From Pelobacter sp. UBA6093 (GTDB lineage Bacteria > Desulfobacterota > Desulfuromonadia > Desulfuromonadales > Syntrophotaleaceae), in contig DIWZ01000013.1 of the NCBI GenBank assembly GCA_002435955.1, positions 59,430-80,992 of the forward strand: 21,563 bases of DNA, in the 5' to 3' direction. Position 1 is the first letter of the stretch. Every line of letters starts with the position of its first letter. This document shows, in pieces, positions 13,714-21,497 of this stretch. The notes beneath the pieces are model-generated. The model saw nothing but the letters and a program-made list of their open reading frames with translations. It was not told where the DNA came from and did not search any database. The translations under genes and the position numbers were made by a program.

Positions 13714-14965
13714 AACTGCGTTTTTCGAGCAGGACCTGCTCGATGCCGGCCAGGGGGATGGGGGTTTGACTGCCATCGTCCATGTCGCGCAGTTGTGCCA
13801 GGCCGGAGGCCAGTTCTTCCTCACCGAGGAGCAGAACATAACGTGCGTTCAGTTTGCCGGCCCGGCGCATCTGGGCCTTGAGGCTTTTGCCGGTAAAGGC
13901 CATGTCACAGCACAGACCAAGACGCTGCATCCGATGCATGAGGGCGAAGGCTTCGGTGCCGGCTGCTTCCCCCAGGGCGGCCAGAAACACATCCGGGCGG
14001 GGTGGCAAGATGCGCTGTTCACCTTTCATCAACACAAGTCTTTCAACCCCCATGGCAAAGCCGATGCCGGGCAGGGCGGGTCCGCCGAGTTCCTGAATCA
14101 GGCCGTCGTAACGACCGCCGGCCGCTACGGCATTCTGGGAGCCGAGTTGGTTGGTGACCATTTCAAAGGTGGTTTTGGTGTAATAGTCGAGGCCGCGCAC
14201 CATGCGGGCGTTGATGGTGTAAGCGATGCCGAGATTTTTGAGGTGTTGTTGCATCTGGTTGAAGTGGTCGTTGCAACCGTTGCACAAAAGATCGAGCACC
14301 GAGGGTGCATCGGCGGTGGTTTCCTGGCAAGTGGGCACCTTGCAGTCCAGCACCCTTAACGGATTGGTCTGGTAGCGGCGCTGGCAGTCGGCGCACAGTG
14401 CCTGTAACCGGCTATCCAGATAAGCGGTAAGGGCCTGGCGGTATTGGGGGCGACAATCCTGACAGCCCAGCGAATTGACGTGCAGTTCGACCTTGTCGAT
14501 GCCGACCGCTTCGAAATAATGGCACAGCATGGCCAGTACCTGCGCGTCCATCATGGGGTCGTCCACGCCGATGGCTTCTGCGCCGATCTGGTGGAATTGG
14601 CGGTAGCGACCTTTTTGCGGGCGTTCATAGCGGAACATGGGACCCATGTAATAGAGTTTCGAGACGGGGTCGAGAGCGTGCAGTTTGTTTTCGATGAAGG
14701 CGCGCATCACCGGTGCCGTGCCCTCGGGGCGAAGGGTCAGGGAATTGCTGCTGCGATCTTCGAAGGTATACATTTCCTTTTCGACAATATCGGTGCTTTC
14801 GCCGATGGAGCGGCAGAACAGTTCGGTCTTTTCCACCACCGGTACGCGGATTTCCGCAAACCCGTACAATTGAAAAATGCGATGTGCCTCGCGCTCCAAA
14901 AACTGCCAGGTTTCGACTTCGCCCGGCAGGATGTCATTCATTCCCTTGATGCCTGCAATACTCAC
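13706..14965 (-). CDS. hisS: Histidyl-tRNA synthetase
   Basis: Class II synthetase charging tRNA-His, cytoplasmic and essential. The 419-aa length is typical. Signatures are TLRPEGTAP at 77-85, motif 2 (MFRYERPQKGRYRQFHQIGAE, 110-130), the HisA loop VRGLDYYTKTTFE at 256-268, and GGRYDGLI with GIGFAMGVERL (283-310, motif 3). The ~160-235 region holds four cysteine pairs (168/171, 191/194, 208/213, 228/231), resembling the possible metal-binding insertion that I recall in Geobacter-type HisRS. The start is GTG 14965 with AAGGGA upstream. A 7-codon frame (MNEGTYL) ends in TGA overlapping that GTG and is probably incidental. The last codons and stop lie inside repeat copy B, so the native C-terminus may have been altered slightly. 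The gene is 154 bp downstream of the response-regulator gene. Confidence 0.97.
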   Translation of the reverse strand: MSIAGIKGMNDILPGEVETWQFLEREAHRIFQLYGFAEIRVPVVEKTELFCRSIGESTDIVEKEMYTFEDRSSNSLTLRPEGTAPVMRAFIENKLHALDPVSKLYYMGPMFRYERPQKGRYRQFHQIGAEAIGVDDPMMDAQVLAMLCHYFEAVGIDKVELHVNSLGCQDCRPQYRQALTAYLDSRLQALCADCQRRYQTNPLRVLDCKVPTCQETTADAPSVLDLLCNGCNDHFNQMQQHLKNLGIAYTINARMVRGLDYYTKTTFEMVTNQLGSQNAVAAGGRYDGLIQELGGPALPGIGFAMGVERLVLMKGEQRILPPRPDVFLAALGEAAGTEAFALMHRMQRLGLCCDMAFTGKSLKAQMRRAGKLNARYVLLLGEEELASGLAQLRDMDDGSQTPIPLAGIEQVLLEKRSSN

Positions 14966-15040
14966 AGATAGGTCCCTTCGTTCATGTTGTCATGGCCGCC
15001 GCGTGCCGGGTAAACAGGCTGTATTCGGCGGCAATAGAAG

Positions 15041-15066
15041 ACCCGCTGACGCGATGGCAAGCGGGT
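15041..15066 (-). terminator. Weak terminator-like hairpin before hisS
   Basis: ACCCGCT (15041-15047) and AGCGGGT (15060-15066) form a 7-bp stem. On the minus strand it is followed by the pyrimidine-rich CTTCTATT rather than a true U-run. It could partly separate the regulator transcript from hisS. No convincing hisS promoter is seen in the 154-bp gap. Confidence 0.3.
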
Positions 15067-15119
15067 GTGTATGGCGATTATGGCTGCAATGAGTTTGCCG
15101 ATGCGGAATCCGTAGCCGG

Positions 15120-16508
15120 TCAGTTCCGACGGTTTTCCATCTCATCCAGTTGCCAGGCCCCGCGCACAACATTGCGGCATAGTTTCCCGGCATACATGGC
15201 CTTGTCGGCCAGGTGGATGATCTCCTGCTTGGTGTCGGCGTCGGAAGGAAAGGTAGCATAGCCGACGGTAGCCGTGATATGGGCAGGATTGCCGCTTTCG
15301 GAAAAAAAAGCGTGATTCTGGATGGACAGGCGGATGCGTTCGGCCACCACTGCTGCCCCTTCGGAGCCGGTTTCCACCAGGAAACAGGTGAATTCGTCGC
15401 CGCCATAGCGAAATAAAATGTCCGATTCGCGGACACTTTGGCGCAACAGGGTTGCAACTTCCTTGAGTGCCTGGCTGCCGTCCAGATGTCCGCGGGTATC
15501 GTTGATTTCCTTGAAATAATCCAGGTCGATAAAGATCAACGAAAACTCCAGTCCGTAACGTTCGGAGCGCAGGATCTCCTGTTCCAGAATCATTTGCAGA
15601 TAACGATAATTGTGCAGTCCGGTTAAATCGTCGATAAAGATCAGGTCCCGGGCACTTTTAAAGCGACAGGCGTTCTCAAACCCCAGGGCGGTCTGCTCCA
15701 GCAGGAACGTCAGGTTTTTGAGGGGCAGTTCGCCGCTGAAGTCGCTGTCGGCCGGATTGCAGAACACCAGGGCGCCATGCAGGCCATAGTGGGACCGCAA
15801 GGGGAATATCCCGACTGTGTGCAGATTGGCGGGTAGCTGTGGCACATCCGGGAGTTCCGCCTGCTGCAATATGCGCAGTTCATCCCCCTCCGAGAGATAA
15901 GGCTGCAGGGCGTCCATAAGTGCCATGCCTTCCGTTTCCTGCAGTCCTTTGGAGCTTGCCAACTGGGAAATCTCGCCGTTGCTTATCAGGCAGGCCACCC
16001 CGCGCCCTCCGGCGGTTTCCAGCAGAATCGCGGAAAGAGCTTCCCAGAAAAGCTGATCCAGATCGAGCTTTGCAGCCAGGTGCTGGCCGCGCTGATAAAG
16101 CTGAATCTGGGCCTTAAGGACGATGTTCTCATCGAGCAGGTGACGTTGTTCGAGGCAGCCATGAACCACATGCAGCAGCTCCGCCGGATCGAAGGGTTTG
16201 ACAAGGTAGTCACGCGCGCCATTTTTCAGGGCCTGGATGGCGGATTCGACGGAGGCATGCCCGGTGACCAGGATGACATCCGGAGGGTTTCCCAGTTTAC
16301 GGGCATAATCCAGAATCTGCATGCCGTCCATCCCCGGCATGACCAGATCTGTAAGCACAATGTCGATATCACCATGGAGAAGCCGCGCCACGGCCTCCTC
16401 GCCAGACGAAACGGTTTCCACCTGATACCCCTTTTCGCTCAGGAGGTTGGCGTATAGACGGCGGAAGAACAGTTCGTCATCTACAACCAGAATGGTTGAG
16501 GTTCTCAT
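15120..16508 (-). CDS. Response regulator with GGDEF output (diguanylate cyclase)
   Basis: 462-aa cytoplasmic signalling protein. An N-terminal receiver domain (~1-122) has the acidic pair Asp10/Asp11, phospho-acceptor Asp54 (LTDLVMPGMDG) and Lys104 (LVKPF). A helical linker follows, then a middle ~170-residue region of GAF-like character (~145-300), and a GGDEF domain that makes c-di-GMP from two GTP. The active-site RYGGDEF is intact at 367-373. RESD at 360-363, five residues before GGDEF, is a consensus RxxD inhibitory site, so product feedback is expected. The cognate histidine kinase is not in the window. ATG 16508 has CTGGAG about 9 bases upstream and a strong promoter inside the end of comEC, so expression can be independent of comEC. 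The GAF assignment is tentative. Confidence 0.94.
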   Translation of the reverse strand: MRTSTILVVDDELFFRRLYANLLSEKGYQVETVSSGEEAVARLLHGDIDIVLTDLVMPGMDGMQILDYARKLGNPPDVILVTGHASVESAIQALKNGARDYLVKPFDPAELLHVVHGCLEQRHLLDENIVLKAQIQLYQRGQHLAAKLDLDQLFWEALSAILLETAGGRGVACLISNGEISQLASSKGLQETEGMALMDALQPYLSEGDELRILQQAELPDVPQLPANLHTVGIFPLRSHYGLHGALVFCNPADSDFSGELPLKNLTFLLEQTALGFENACRFKSARDLIFIDDLTGLHNYRYLQMILEQEILRSERYGLEFSLIFIDLDYFKEINDTRGHLDGSQALKEVATLLRQSVRESDILFRYGGDEFTCFLVETGSEGAAVVAERIRLSIQNHAFFSESGNPAHITATVGYATFPSDADTKQEIIHLADKAMYAGKLCRNVVRGAWQLDEMENRRN

Positions 16509-16538
16509 CTGGACATTCTCCAGGTTAAATGATTGATA

Positions 16539-16567
16539 AAATTAGCAAAGTCATACTGCAGTGTCAA
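16539..16567 (-). promoter_or_regulatory. Sigma-70 promoter of the response regulator gene
   Basis: On the minus strand, TTGACA (16567-16562, perfect), a 17-base spacer and TAATTT (16544-16539, 4/6). The -35 overlaps the comEC stop codon, and the predicted start leaves a ~25-nt leader. Confidence 0.7.
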
Positions 16568-18909
16568 TGGAAAAGCCCGGACTGCCTGGTTCTCGGCCGC
16601 CAGCCACGGTTTCCGAGTTCAAAGTTCAGGGTTCCATGCAGATCGGTGCGCCACAAGGGCAGCTGCCTTTGAGCCAGAATTTCCATCGTCTCGCGGTGGG
16701 GAAAGCCAAAGGGGTTGTTGCGTCCCAGACTGGTGAACACCATGGGGGGCGAAAAATGGTCAACCAGCAAATCGACAGCACTGTGGCGGCTGCCGTGGTG
16801 GGGGAGTTTCAACAGGGTCACCGGGCGATCCGGCGTGGCGCGCAAGAGGAGATTGACCCCGGCGCTTTCCAGGTCTCCGGTCAGAAGTGCCCCGTCCTGT
16901 CCGTGACGGGCATAAAATGCCAGGGATCGATCATTCATATTGCTCATGGTCTGAGGCGGTACGAACAGCGCAATCTCGCTGGTTTGCGAGTGTTCAATGC
17001 TTGACCAGCCCGGTTTGAATGAGCGCACCGGGATTTTTCGTAACCTGAGTTGTTGTCGCAGTGGCGTCCAGATAGCCTCTTCCGGCATGGCGCACCAGAA
17101 GGCTCGCACCGGGAAATGCTTCACGATGTGAAGCAATCCGTTACGATGATCGGGATGATCGTGGCTCAGCACCACGGCAGTAAGTTCCTTGATGCCAAGA
17201 CGTCCCAACGCCGGTGCCACCAGTCGTTCGCCGGTATCGAAGGTTCCCCGGGTCATACCGCCACCGTCGATGAGATAGTGATGACCTTGGTCATCGGATA
17301 CCAGCAGCGCATCGCCCTGTCCCACGCTCAGGGCCATGACTCGCAGGCGCTGGGGTGCAGGTGTCGGCCAAAGCCATACGACCGATAATAAAGCCAGCAG
17401 AACGGGAATGTGCCATTTTCGCCAGGGCAGCAGCAGGATGGCCACCATGAGAGTGATGCAGATTAACGATGATGTCGGCAGATACAGGTGGCGAGGCGCC
17501 AGGAGCGGGAAGTCTATTACGACTTCCGAAAGCTTCAGGGTCCGACCTACCACCTCTGCCGTGAGGCGAAAGCACAGTGCGGCGCCATCCTGCCACACCG
17601 GAGTCAAAAGCAGACCGGCCAGTCCGGTGGGGATCCCCACACCGCCGATCAGGGGAACCGCCCACAGGTTGGCCAGCACTCCGGCGGGGGCGACCAGGTG
17701 GAATTGCCACAGAACTATGGGGCCGGTGGTGAGGCCGGCGGCGAGGGTGACCAGGCAAAGCTGGGTGAGCCGATGCCAAAATCCGGGCATGACCGGCAGT
17801 TTTCGGCTCCAGCGTGGCAGAAAAATCAGGATGCCGAAAACTCCGGCGAAAGATAGCTGAAATGATGGCATGAACAGGCTCATGGGGACTGCCACGAGAA
17901 TGGCAAAGGCAATAGCCAGGGCGGCCTGCACGGGGTTACAATAGCGCCGCATCCATAGCAATCCCGCCACTATTGCGGCGGCCAGCCAGGCGCGCATGGC
18001 CGGCAGAGCCTGCCCGGTAATTTGCAGGTAACACCACAGTGCTGGCACCAGCAAGCCGGGCAGCAAGCGGCGAGGTGGCACAAGCAGCAACAGGTATTCG
18101 CTGCGACGCATGATCGCCAACAGCGCAAAATAACAGAACATGGCGACCAAGCTGAGGTGAAATCCGGAAATGGAAAACAGGTGGGACAGCCCCAGGCCGG
18201 CCAGACGCCAGCGCTGGTGTTCGCCCAGCATGTCTTTGTCGCCGATGACCAGGGCTCGCACCAGGGCGGCCTGGTCATCGGCGGGCACGGAACAATCGAT
18301 GAGTTTCCCCACGCGAGCACGCAGCTTGTCCAGAGGGGAAGGGGTGGCATGTCGCAGCCGCGCAATGCCGGCATCATCCGGCAAAAAAGCGGTAAATTGC
18401 AGGCCGTTTGCGGCAAGGTGACGCGGATAGTCGAATTCCCCGGGGGTGCCGAACCGTTGGGGGGTGCGCATGCGGGTACGTACCGCCAGTTCATCCCCTC
18501 GTATGAAAAGGCGTTCTGATTTTTCTATGTGCAGGCGCATACTGCCCGGCGCTGCAATGGGCTGTCGATCGCGCACAACATGGTGAATCCGGAGATCAAG
18601 CTGTTTGCCACCGTCCGGACGGGATTTAATCTGCAGGAGCCGGCCGTGAAACGTATGCGGTGTGGTTTCGGGAAGGGATTGTAAAACGGTCGCTTTAACT
18701 GGCGGGATGCTCTGCAGCGAGTAGTTGGAATAACCGCAGGTCAACATCAGCAAACCCAGCAACCAGACCGCACCCTTGGTGTGTTGCAACAACAGCCAGG
18801 CAGTCGCCAGCACAACCGGCAGAACCAGGTGCCATGCAGGGGCCGGGATCGCCAGGGTCAACAGCAATCCCGCACCATAAGCGGCTGTCAGAAACGGCAG
18901 ATTGATCAT
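16564..18909 (-). CDS. comEC: ComEC/Rec2-family DNA uptake channel protein
   Basis: Polytopic inner-membrane protein that passes single-stranded DNA into the cytoplasm during natural transformation. Three parts are visible: two to three N-terminal helices with a soluble OB-like (DUF4131) region; the Competence membrane domain with LGLSHLFSISGFHLSL and many helices; and a C-terminal metallo-beta-lactamase-like domain. The last shows LSVGQGDALLV, LIDGGGM, SHDHPDH (His583, His585, Asp587, His588), LTGDLE (Asp679) and LPHHGS, so its metal ligands appear intact and it may act as a nuclease. The 781-aa length is normal. Start choice is uncertain: ATG 18909 has no clear SD, and the frame stays open to a GTG at 18960, which also lacks a good SD. 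Translation could be coupled to the small ORF ending at 19000. No comEA, pilus or dprA gene is in the window, so competence is not shown. Confidence 0.93.
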   Translation of the reverse strand: MINLPFLTAAYGAGLLLTLAIPAPAWHLVLPVVLATAWLLLQHTKGAVWLLGLLMLTCGYSNYSLQSIPPVKATVLQSLPETTPHTFHGRLLQIKSRPDGGKQLDLRIHHVVRDRQPIAAPGSMRLHIEKSERLFIRGDELAVRTRMRTPQRFGTPGEFDYPRHLAANGLQFTAFLPDDAGIARLRHATPSPLDKLRARVGKLIDCSVPADDQAALVRALVIGDKDMLGEHQRWRLAGLGLSHLFSISGFHLSLVAMFCYFALLAIMRRSEYLLLLVPPRRLLPGLLVPALWCYLQITGQALPAMRAWLAAAIVAGLLWMRRYCNPVQAALAIAFAILVAVPMSLFMPSFQLSFAGVFGILIFLPRWSRKLPVMPGFWHRLTQLCLVTLAAGLTTGPIVLWQFHLVAPAGVLANLWAVPLIGGVGIPTGLAGLLLTPVWQDGAALCFRLTAEVVGRTLKLSEVVIDFPLLAPRHLYLPTSSLICITLMVAILLLPWRKWHIPVLLALLSVVWLWPTPAPQRLRVMALSVGQGDALLVSDDQGHHYLIDGGGMTRGTFDTGERLVAPALGRLGIKELTAVVLSHDHPDHRNGLLHIVKHFPVRAFWCAMPEEAIWTPLRQQLRLRKIPVRSFKPGWSSIEHSQTSEIALFVPPQTMSNMNDRSLAFYARHGQDGALLTGDLESAGVNLLLRATPDRPVTLLKLPHHGSRHSAVDLLVDHFSPPMVFTSLGRNNPFGFPHRETMEILAQRQLPLWRTDLHGTLNFELGNRGWRPRTRQSGLFH

Positions 18910-18999
18910 GATAAGACGAGCATCTCGAATGTACGGTGGTTGGCGGGCATCGATCGGCACGACGAGTCCGGGTGACTACTCATGATTAATTATTTAAGG

Positions 19000-19155
19000 C
19001 TAACAATTATTGTTTTTTTTCACAAGTTTTTTTGGTTTCAACCAGGATCTGCCGTAATGTTCTTTTTGGTGAGGTGGTTCGGGTTTGGCCGGCGCAGGCG
19101 TCGGCGGGAAAAACCCGGCGTACAGAAATCCGATCAGCAGCAGCAATTCAAACAT
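19000..19155 (-). CDS. 51-aa single-span membrane miniprotein upstream of comEC
   Basis: ATG (19155-19153) follows an excellent SD (GGGAGGTG, about 4 bases upstream) and opens 51 codons ending in TAG at 19002-19000. The product starts MFELLLLIGFLYAGFF, a hydrophobic segment long enough to enter the membrane. It continues PPTPAPAKPEPP, a Pro-rich spacer, and ends with a basic tail rich in Lys and Asn with a terminal Cys. The next gene on the strand is comEC, 40-91 bases on depending on its start, with no terminator between, so they are likely co-transcribed. The codon use is ordinary until the A-rich end. No family is recognised. It is too short for many gene finders. Confidence 0.6.
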   Translation of the reverse strand: MFELLLLIGFLYAGFFPPTPAPAKPEPPHQKEHYGRSWLKPKKLVKKNNNC

Positions 19156-19180
19156 GGGCACCTCCCTTTTTGGTGCTACC

Positions 19181-19263
19181 AGCTTGTGTCCATCCGGAAA
19201 CTATGGATGGACACGGTGTAGTTTTCATATGGGGAAAAGGCCGTTCCCGGATGAAAACCAGCT
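19181..19263 (+). repeat. Dispersed TIR element, copy C (83 bp)
   Basis: The left end AGCTTGTGTCCATCC and the reverse complement of the right end, AGCTGGTTTTCATCC, agree at 12 of 15 positions: terminal inverted repeats. The left core is GTGTCCATCC (19186-19195) / GGATGGACAC (19205-19214). The middle reads GTTTTCATATGGGGAAAAGG and then the right terminus, lacking copy B's interior palindromes. ACCAGCTTG appears directly repeated at both edges (19178-19186, 19257-19265). Confidence 0.85.
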
Positions 19264-19332
19264 TGCTGCCATGGTGTGACGTAATATGTCCCAAGTAAAA
19301 GGGGGTCGACCTGCCTTTTTGCTTTTATGGGG

Positions 19333-19368
19333 CAAAACAAAAAGGGCACCGGATGTTCCGGTGCCCTT
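19333..19368 (-). terminator. Intrinsic terminator of the HDOD gene
   Basis: AAGGGCACCGGA (19342-19353) and TCCGGTGCCCTT (19357-19368) form a 12-bp perfect stem with a 3-nt loop. On the minus strand it is followed by TTTTGTTTT, about 40 bases after the HDOD stop. The short stretch between this and copy C (19264-19332) shows no gene. Confidence 0.85.
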
Positions 19369-19409
19369 AAAACAATATTGTGCGCAAAAGTGACTGACTC
19401 TTGCCTGAA

Positions 19410-20315
19410 TCAGCCGTTGCCCATGAAAGATTCGCAGGCCTGGTCGAAGGCTTCGGGAATGTTCTGCAGAATATCGTTGATATCTTCTGCTTCGAGCCCG
19501 AGGGCCTCGGTGCAGGGATGGTCGGCAATATTTAAATCTTCGCTGGGAACGCGCTGGCCAAAGCCAAGGTGCATGCAGAAGCTGCCTCCCAGGTTGACCA
19601 GGGTGGAAAGGGTACAGGCCTGTTCCCCAATCTTTTCGGCAGAGAGAGGATCGTTGTGGTAAAGGGTGCTGGCGACCAGATGGGGAGAAAGATTCCATTG
19701 GTACAGCAAGGCGGCTCCGATAGCGGCATGGCTGTAAGGGAAATGCTTGTGTTCGAGAACGCTGAGTTCCCCTTCGCCATTGTAAACCCCCTGAACCAGT
19801 TGCGAATACTTTTCGCTGTCGAGGTTGTTCATGGCTATTTTACCGATATGTCGCAGCAGCCCGCCGAGAAAGGCTTCTTCCGGATCGTAGCGGCGGGTTT
19901 TTCTGGCGATTTCACGGGAGCAGAGTGCACAACCGATGGCATCTTCCAGCAGCAGTTTTTCGATCAGGCCGAAACGCTTGTTCATGTTCTTGACGCCGGC
20001 GGCCAATACCAGGCTTTTAATGGTGGACAGCCCCAGCATCGAAACCGCGCCTTCCAGATTGCTGATCTGGCGCTGGAAGCTGTAGTAGGAGCTATTGGCC
20101 ACCTTGAGAACGCCGGCAGCTACCACGGGGTCTCTGGCGATGACCTGGGCAATGCTTTTGGCGCTCCAGTCGGGATCTTCTGAGGCGATGAGAAAGTCAC
20201 AGACAATGTCGGTCATGGCCGGGAGGTCCTGGACGGCCGCCAGAGCGCAGACCAAATCCGGGTCTGATTGAGCCCATTCGGTGAATGATGCGGCAGGCAA
20301 TGGCGTGGAATTCAT
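19410..20315 (-). CDS. HDOD-domain signalling protein
   Basis: 301-aa soluble protein with one HDOD domain (~25-225), a catalytically degenerate relative of HD phosphohydrolases found in bacterial signalling proteins. Evidence: IARDPVVAAGVLKVANSSYYSF at ~59-80, then LEGAVSMLGLSTIKSLVLAAG, the usual conserved core. GGLLRHIGKIAMNN at ~151-164 is where a true HD enzyme has LLHDIG; here His-Ile replaces His-Asp, so metal-dependent phosphodiesterase activity is not expected. The C-terminal ~75 residues form an acidic helical tail. No receiver or GGDEF domain is fused. ATG 20315 has GAGGA about 10 bases upstream and a promoter in the 75-bp gap after rodA, so it seems to be its own unit ending at the terminator at 19333-19368. 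The partner is unknown. Confidence 0.9.
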   Translation of the reverse strand: MNSTPLPAASFTEWAQSDPDLVCALAAVQDLPAMTDIVCDFLIASEDPDWSAKSIAQVIARDPVVAAGVLKVANSSYYSFQRQISNLEGAVSMLGLSTIKSLVLAAGVKNMNKRFGLIEKLLLEDAIGCALCSREIARKTRRYDPEEAFLGGLLRHIGKIAMNNLDSEKYSQLVQGVYNGEGELSVLEHKHFPYSHAAIGAALLYQWNLSPHLVASTLYHNDPLSAEKIGEQACTLSTLVNLGGSFCMHLGFGQRVPSEDLNIADHPCTEALGLEAEDINDILQNIPEAFDQACESFMGNG

Positions 20316-20351
20316 GGCTTAGTCATCCTCTGGATTTTTGCAATGGCAGAA

Positions 20352-20380
20352 AGGTTAGCGGTCTGTATGGTATCCGTCAA
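20352..20380 (-). promoter_or_regulatory. Candidate sigma-70 promoter of the HDOD gene
   Basis: On the minus strand, TTGACG (20380-20375), a 17-base spacer and TAACCT (20357-20352). The -35 matches at 5/6 and the -10 is weak. It lies between the rodA stop and the HDOD start, with a ~30-nt leader. Confidence 0.5.
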
Positions 20381-20390
20381 CCATTTTCCG

Positions 20391-21497
20391 TTAGAACTTG
20401 AAACGCCGCATGCTGATGTTGAGCAGCAGTCCAATCCCGGACATGGTGGTAATCATGCTGGTGCCACCGTAGGAAAAGAGCGGCAGGGGGACGCCAACGA
20501 CCGGCAACAGGCCGATGACCATACCCAGGTTGATGACAATATGAAAAAACAGCATGGCGCTGACACCAAAGGCCAGGAACATGCCAAAGCGCGTTGAGGC
20601 ATGGCGTGAAATATTAAGTCCCCAGATTACAAGCAGCAGGAATAATGCCAGCAGTACAAGACAGCCGGCAAATCCCCATTCTTCGGCAAACACGGAGAAT
20701 GCAAAATCCGTGTGGCGCTCGGGGAGAAAAGACAATTGCGACTGGGTGCCCTGCATGAAGCCTTTGCCCCAGAAACCTCCACTGCCGACAGCTATTTTGG
20801 ACTGGATGATATGATAGCCTGACCCCAGAGGATCGCTTTCCGGATTGAGAAAAGTCATGATGCGCTGTTTTTGATAATCGTGCAGTAAAAACCAGCCCCC
20901 TGTGGCGGCGCTTCCAGCCAACAGACCGAGTCCTGCCAGGGTGGCAGGGCGTATGCCCGCAAACAGTGCCATGGCTACCCCGATCATCAGAACAATCATG
21001 GCGGTGCCGAGGTCCGGTTGTTTCATAACCAACAAAGCCGGCAGTGCCAACAGGGTAAAGGGCAGCCACAACTCGCGGGAAGAAGCTCCCTGTGGCTGAT
21101 CGCGGCGGCTGAAGATAAATGCCAGCGTGATAATGATGACAATTTTCATCAGCTCGCTGGGTTGCAGATTGAAAAATTTAAGGTCAAGCCAGCGTGTGGC
21201 TCCCATGGATGTGCGGCCGACGAGCAGCACCAGAAGCAGAAGCAGAAGATTGACGATGTAGAGAATAAAGGCCAGATGTTCCAGGCGTCGGTAGTCGATG
21301 GCACAGATGACCGAGATAAGCACCATTCCGCCCCCGAGCCAGGAAAGCTGTTTCAGGGAAAAAGGCGCGACCGGGGATGCCCAGGACGAAGTAACACTGA
21401 CCAGATTGAGAATACCCAGGCTCGCGATCATCAGGACCAGCAGGAACAGACCCCAATCGAAATGTGTGAGAAGGCGGCGGTCAAACATGAAGCTCAC
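20391..21497 (-). CDS. rodA: SEDS peptidoglycan glycosyltransferase RodA
   Basis: 368-aa polytopic inner-membrane enzyme (about 10 helices) that polymerises lipid II for side-wall elongation together with the class B transpeptidase PBP2. SEDS signatures are LQPSELMKI at 111-119 (Glu114), KQPDLGTA at 159-166, ESDPLGSGYHIIQSKIAVGSGG at 220-241, FLPERHTDFAFSVFAEE at 258-273 (Asp264, equivalent to the catalytic Asp262 of E. coli RodA) and VPLPLFSYGGTS at 336-347. The start is taken as GTG 21497 because it overlaps the TGA of the preceding frame (GTGA, coupling). ATG 21488 is a possible alternative. The upstream frame looks like the end of mrdA, the usual partner. RodA rather than FtsW is preferred from the mrdA-like neighbour and the sequence itself. 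Confidence 0.95.
   Translation of the reverse strand: MSFMFDRRLLTHFDWGLFLLVLMIASLGILNLVSVTSSWASPVAPFSLKQLSWLGGGMVLISVICAIDYRRLEHLAFILYIVNLLLLLLVLLVGRTSMGATRWLDLKFFNLQPSELMKIVIIITLAFIFSRRDQPQGASSRELWLPFTLLALPALLVMKQPDLGTAMIVLMIGVAMALFAGIRPATLAGLGLLAGSAATGGWFLLHDYQKQRIMTFLNPESDPLGSGYHIIQSKIAVGSGGFWGKGFMQGTQSQLSFLPERHTDFAFSVFAEEWGFAGCLVLLALFLLLVIWGLNISRHASTRFGMFLAFGVSAMLFFHIVINLGMVIGLLPVVGVPLPLFSYGGTSMITTMSGIGLLLNISMRRFKF

Noticed and set aside
14962..14985. 7-codon frame MNEGTYL overlapping the hisS GTG
   Set aside because: It has no SD and contains no His codons, so it is not a histidine attenuator. A GTG followed by A always creates a TGA in the next frame.
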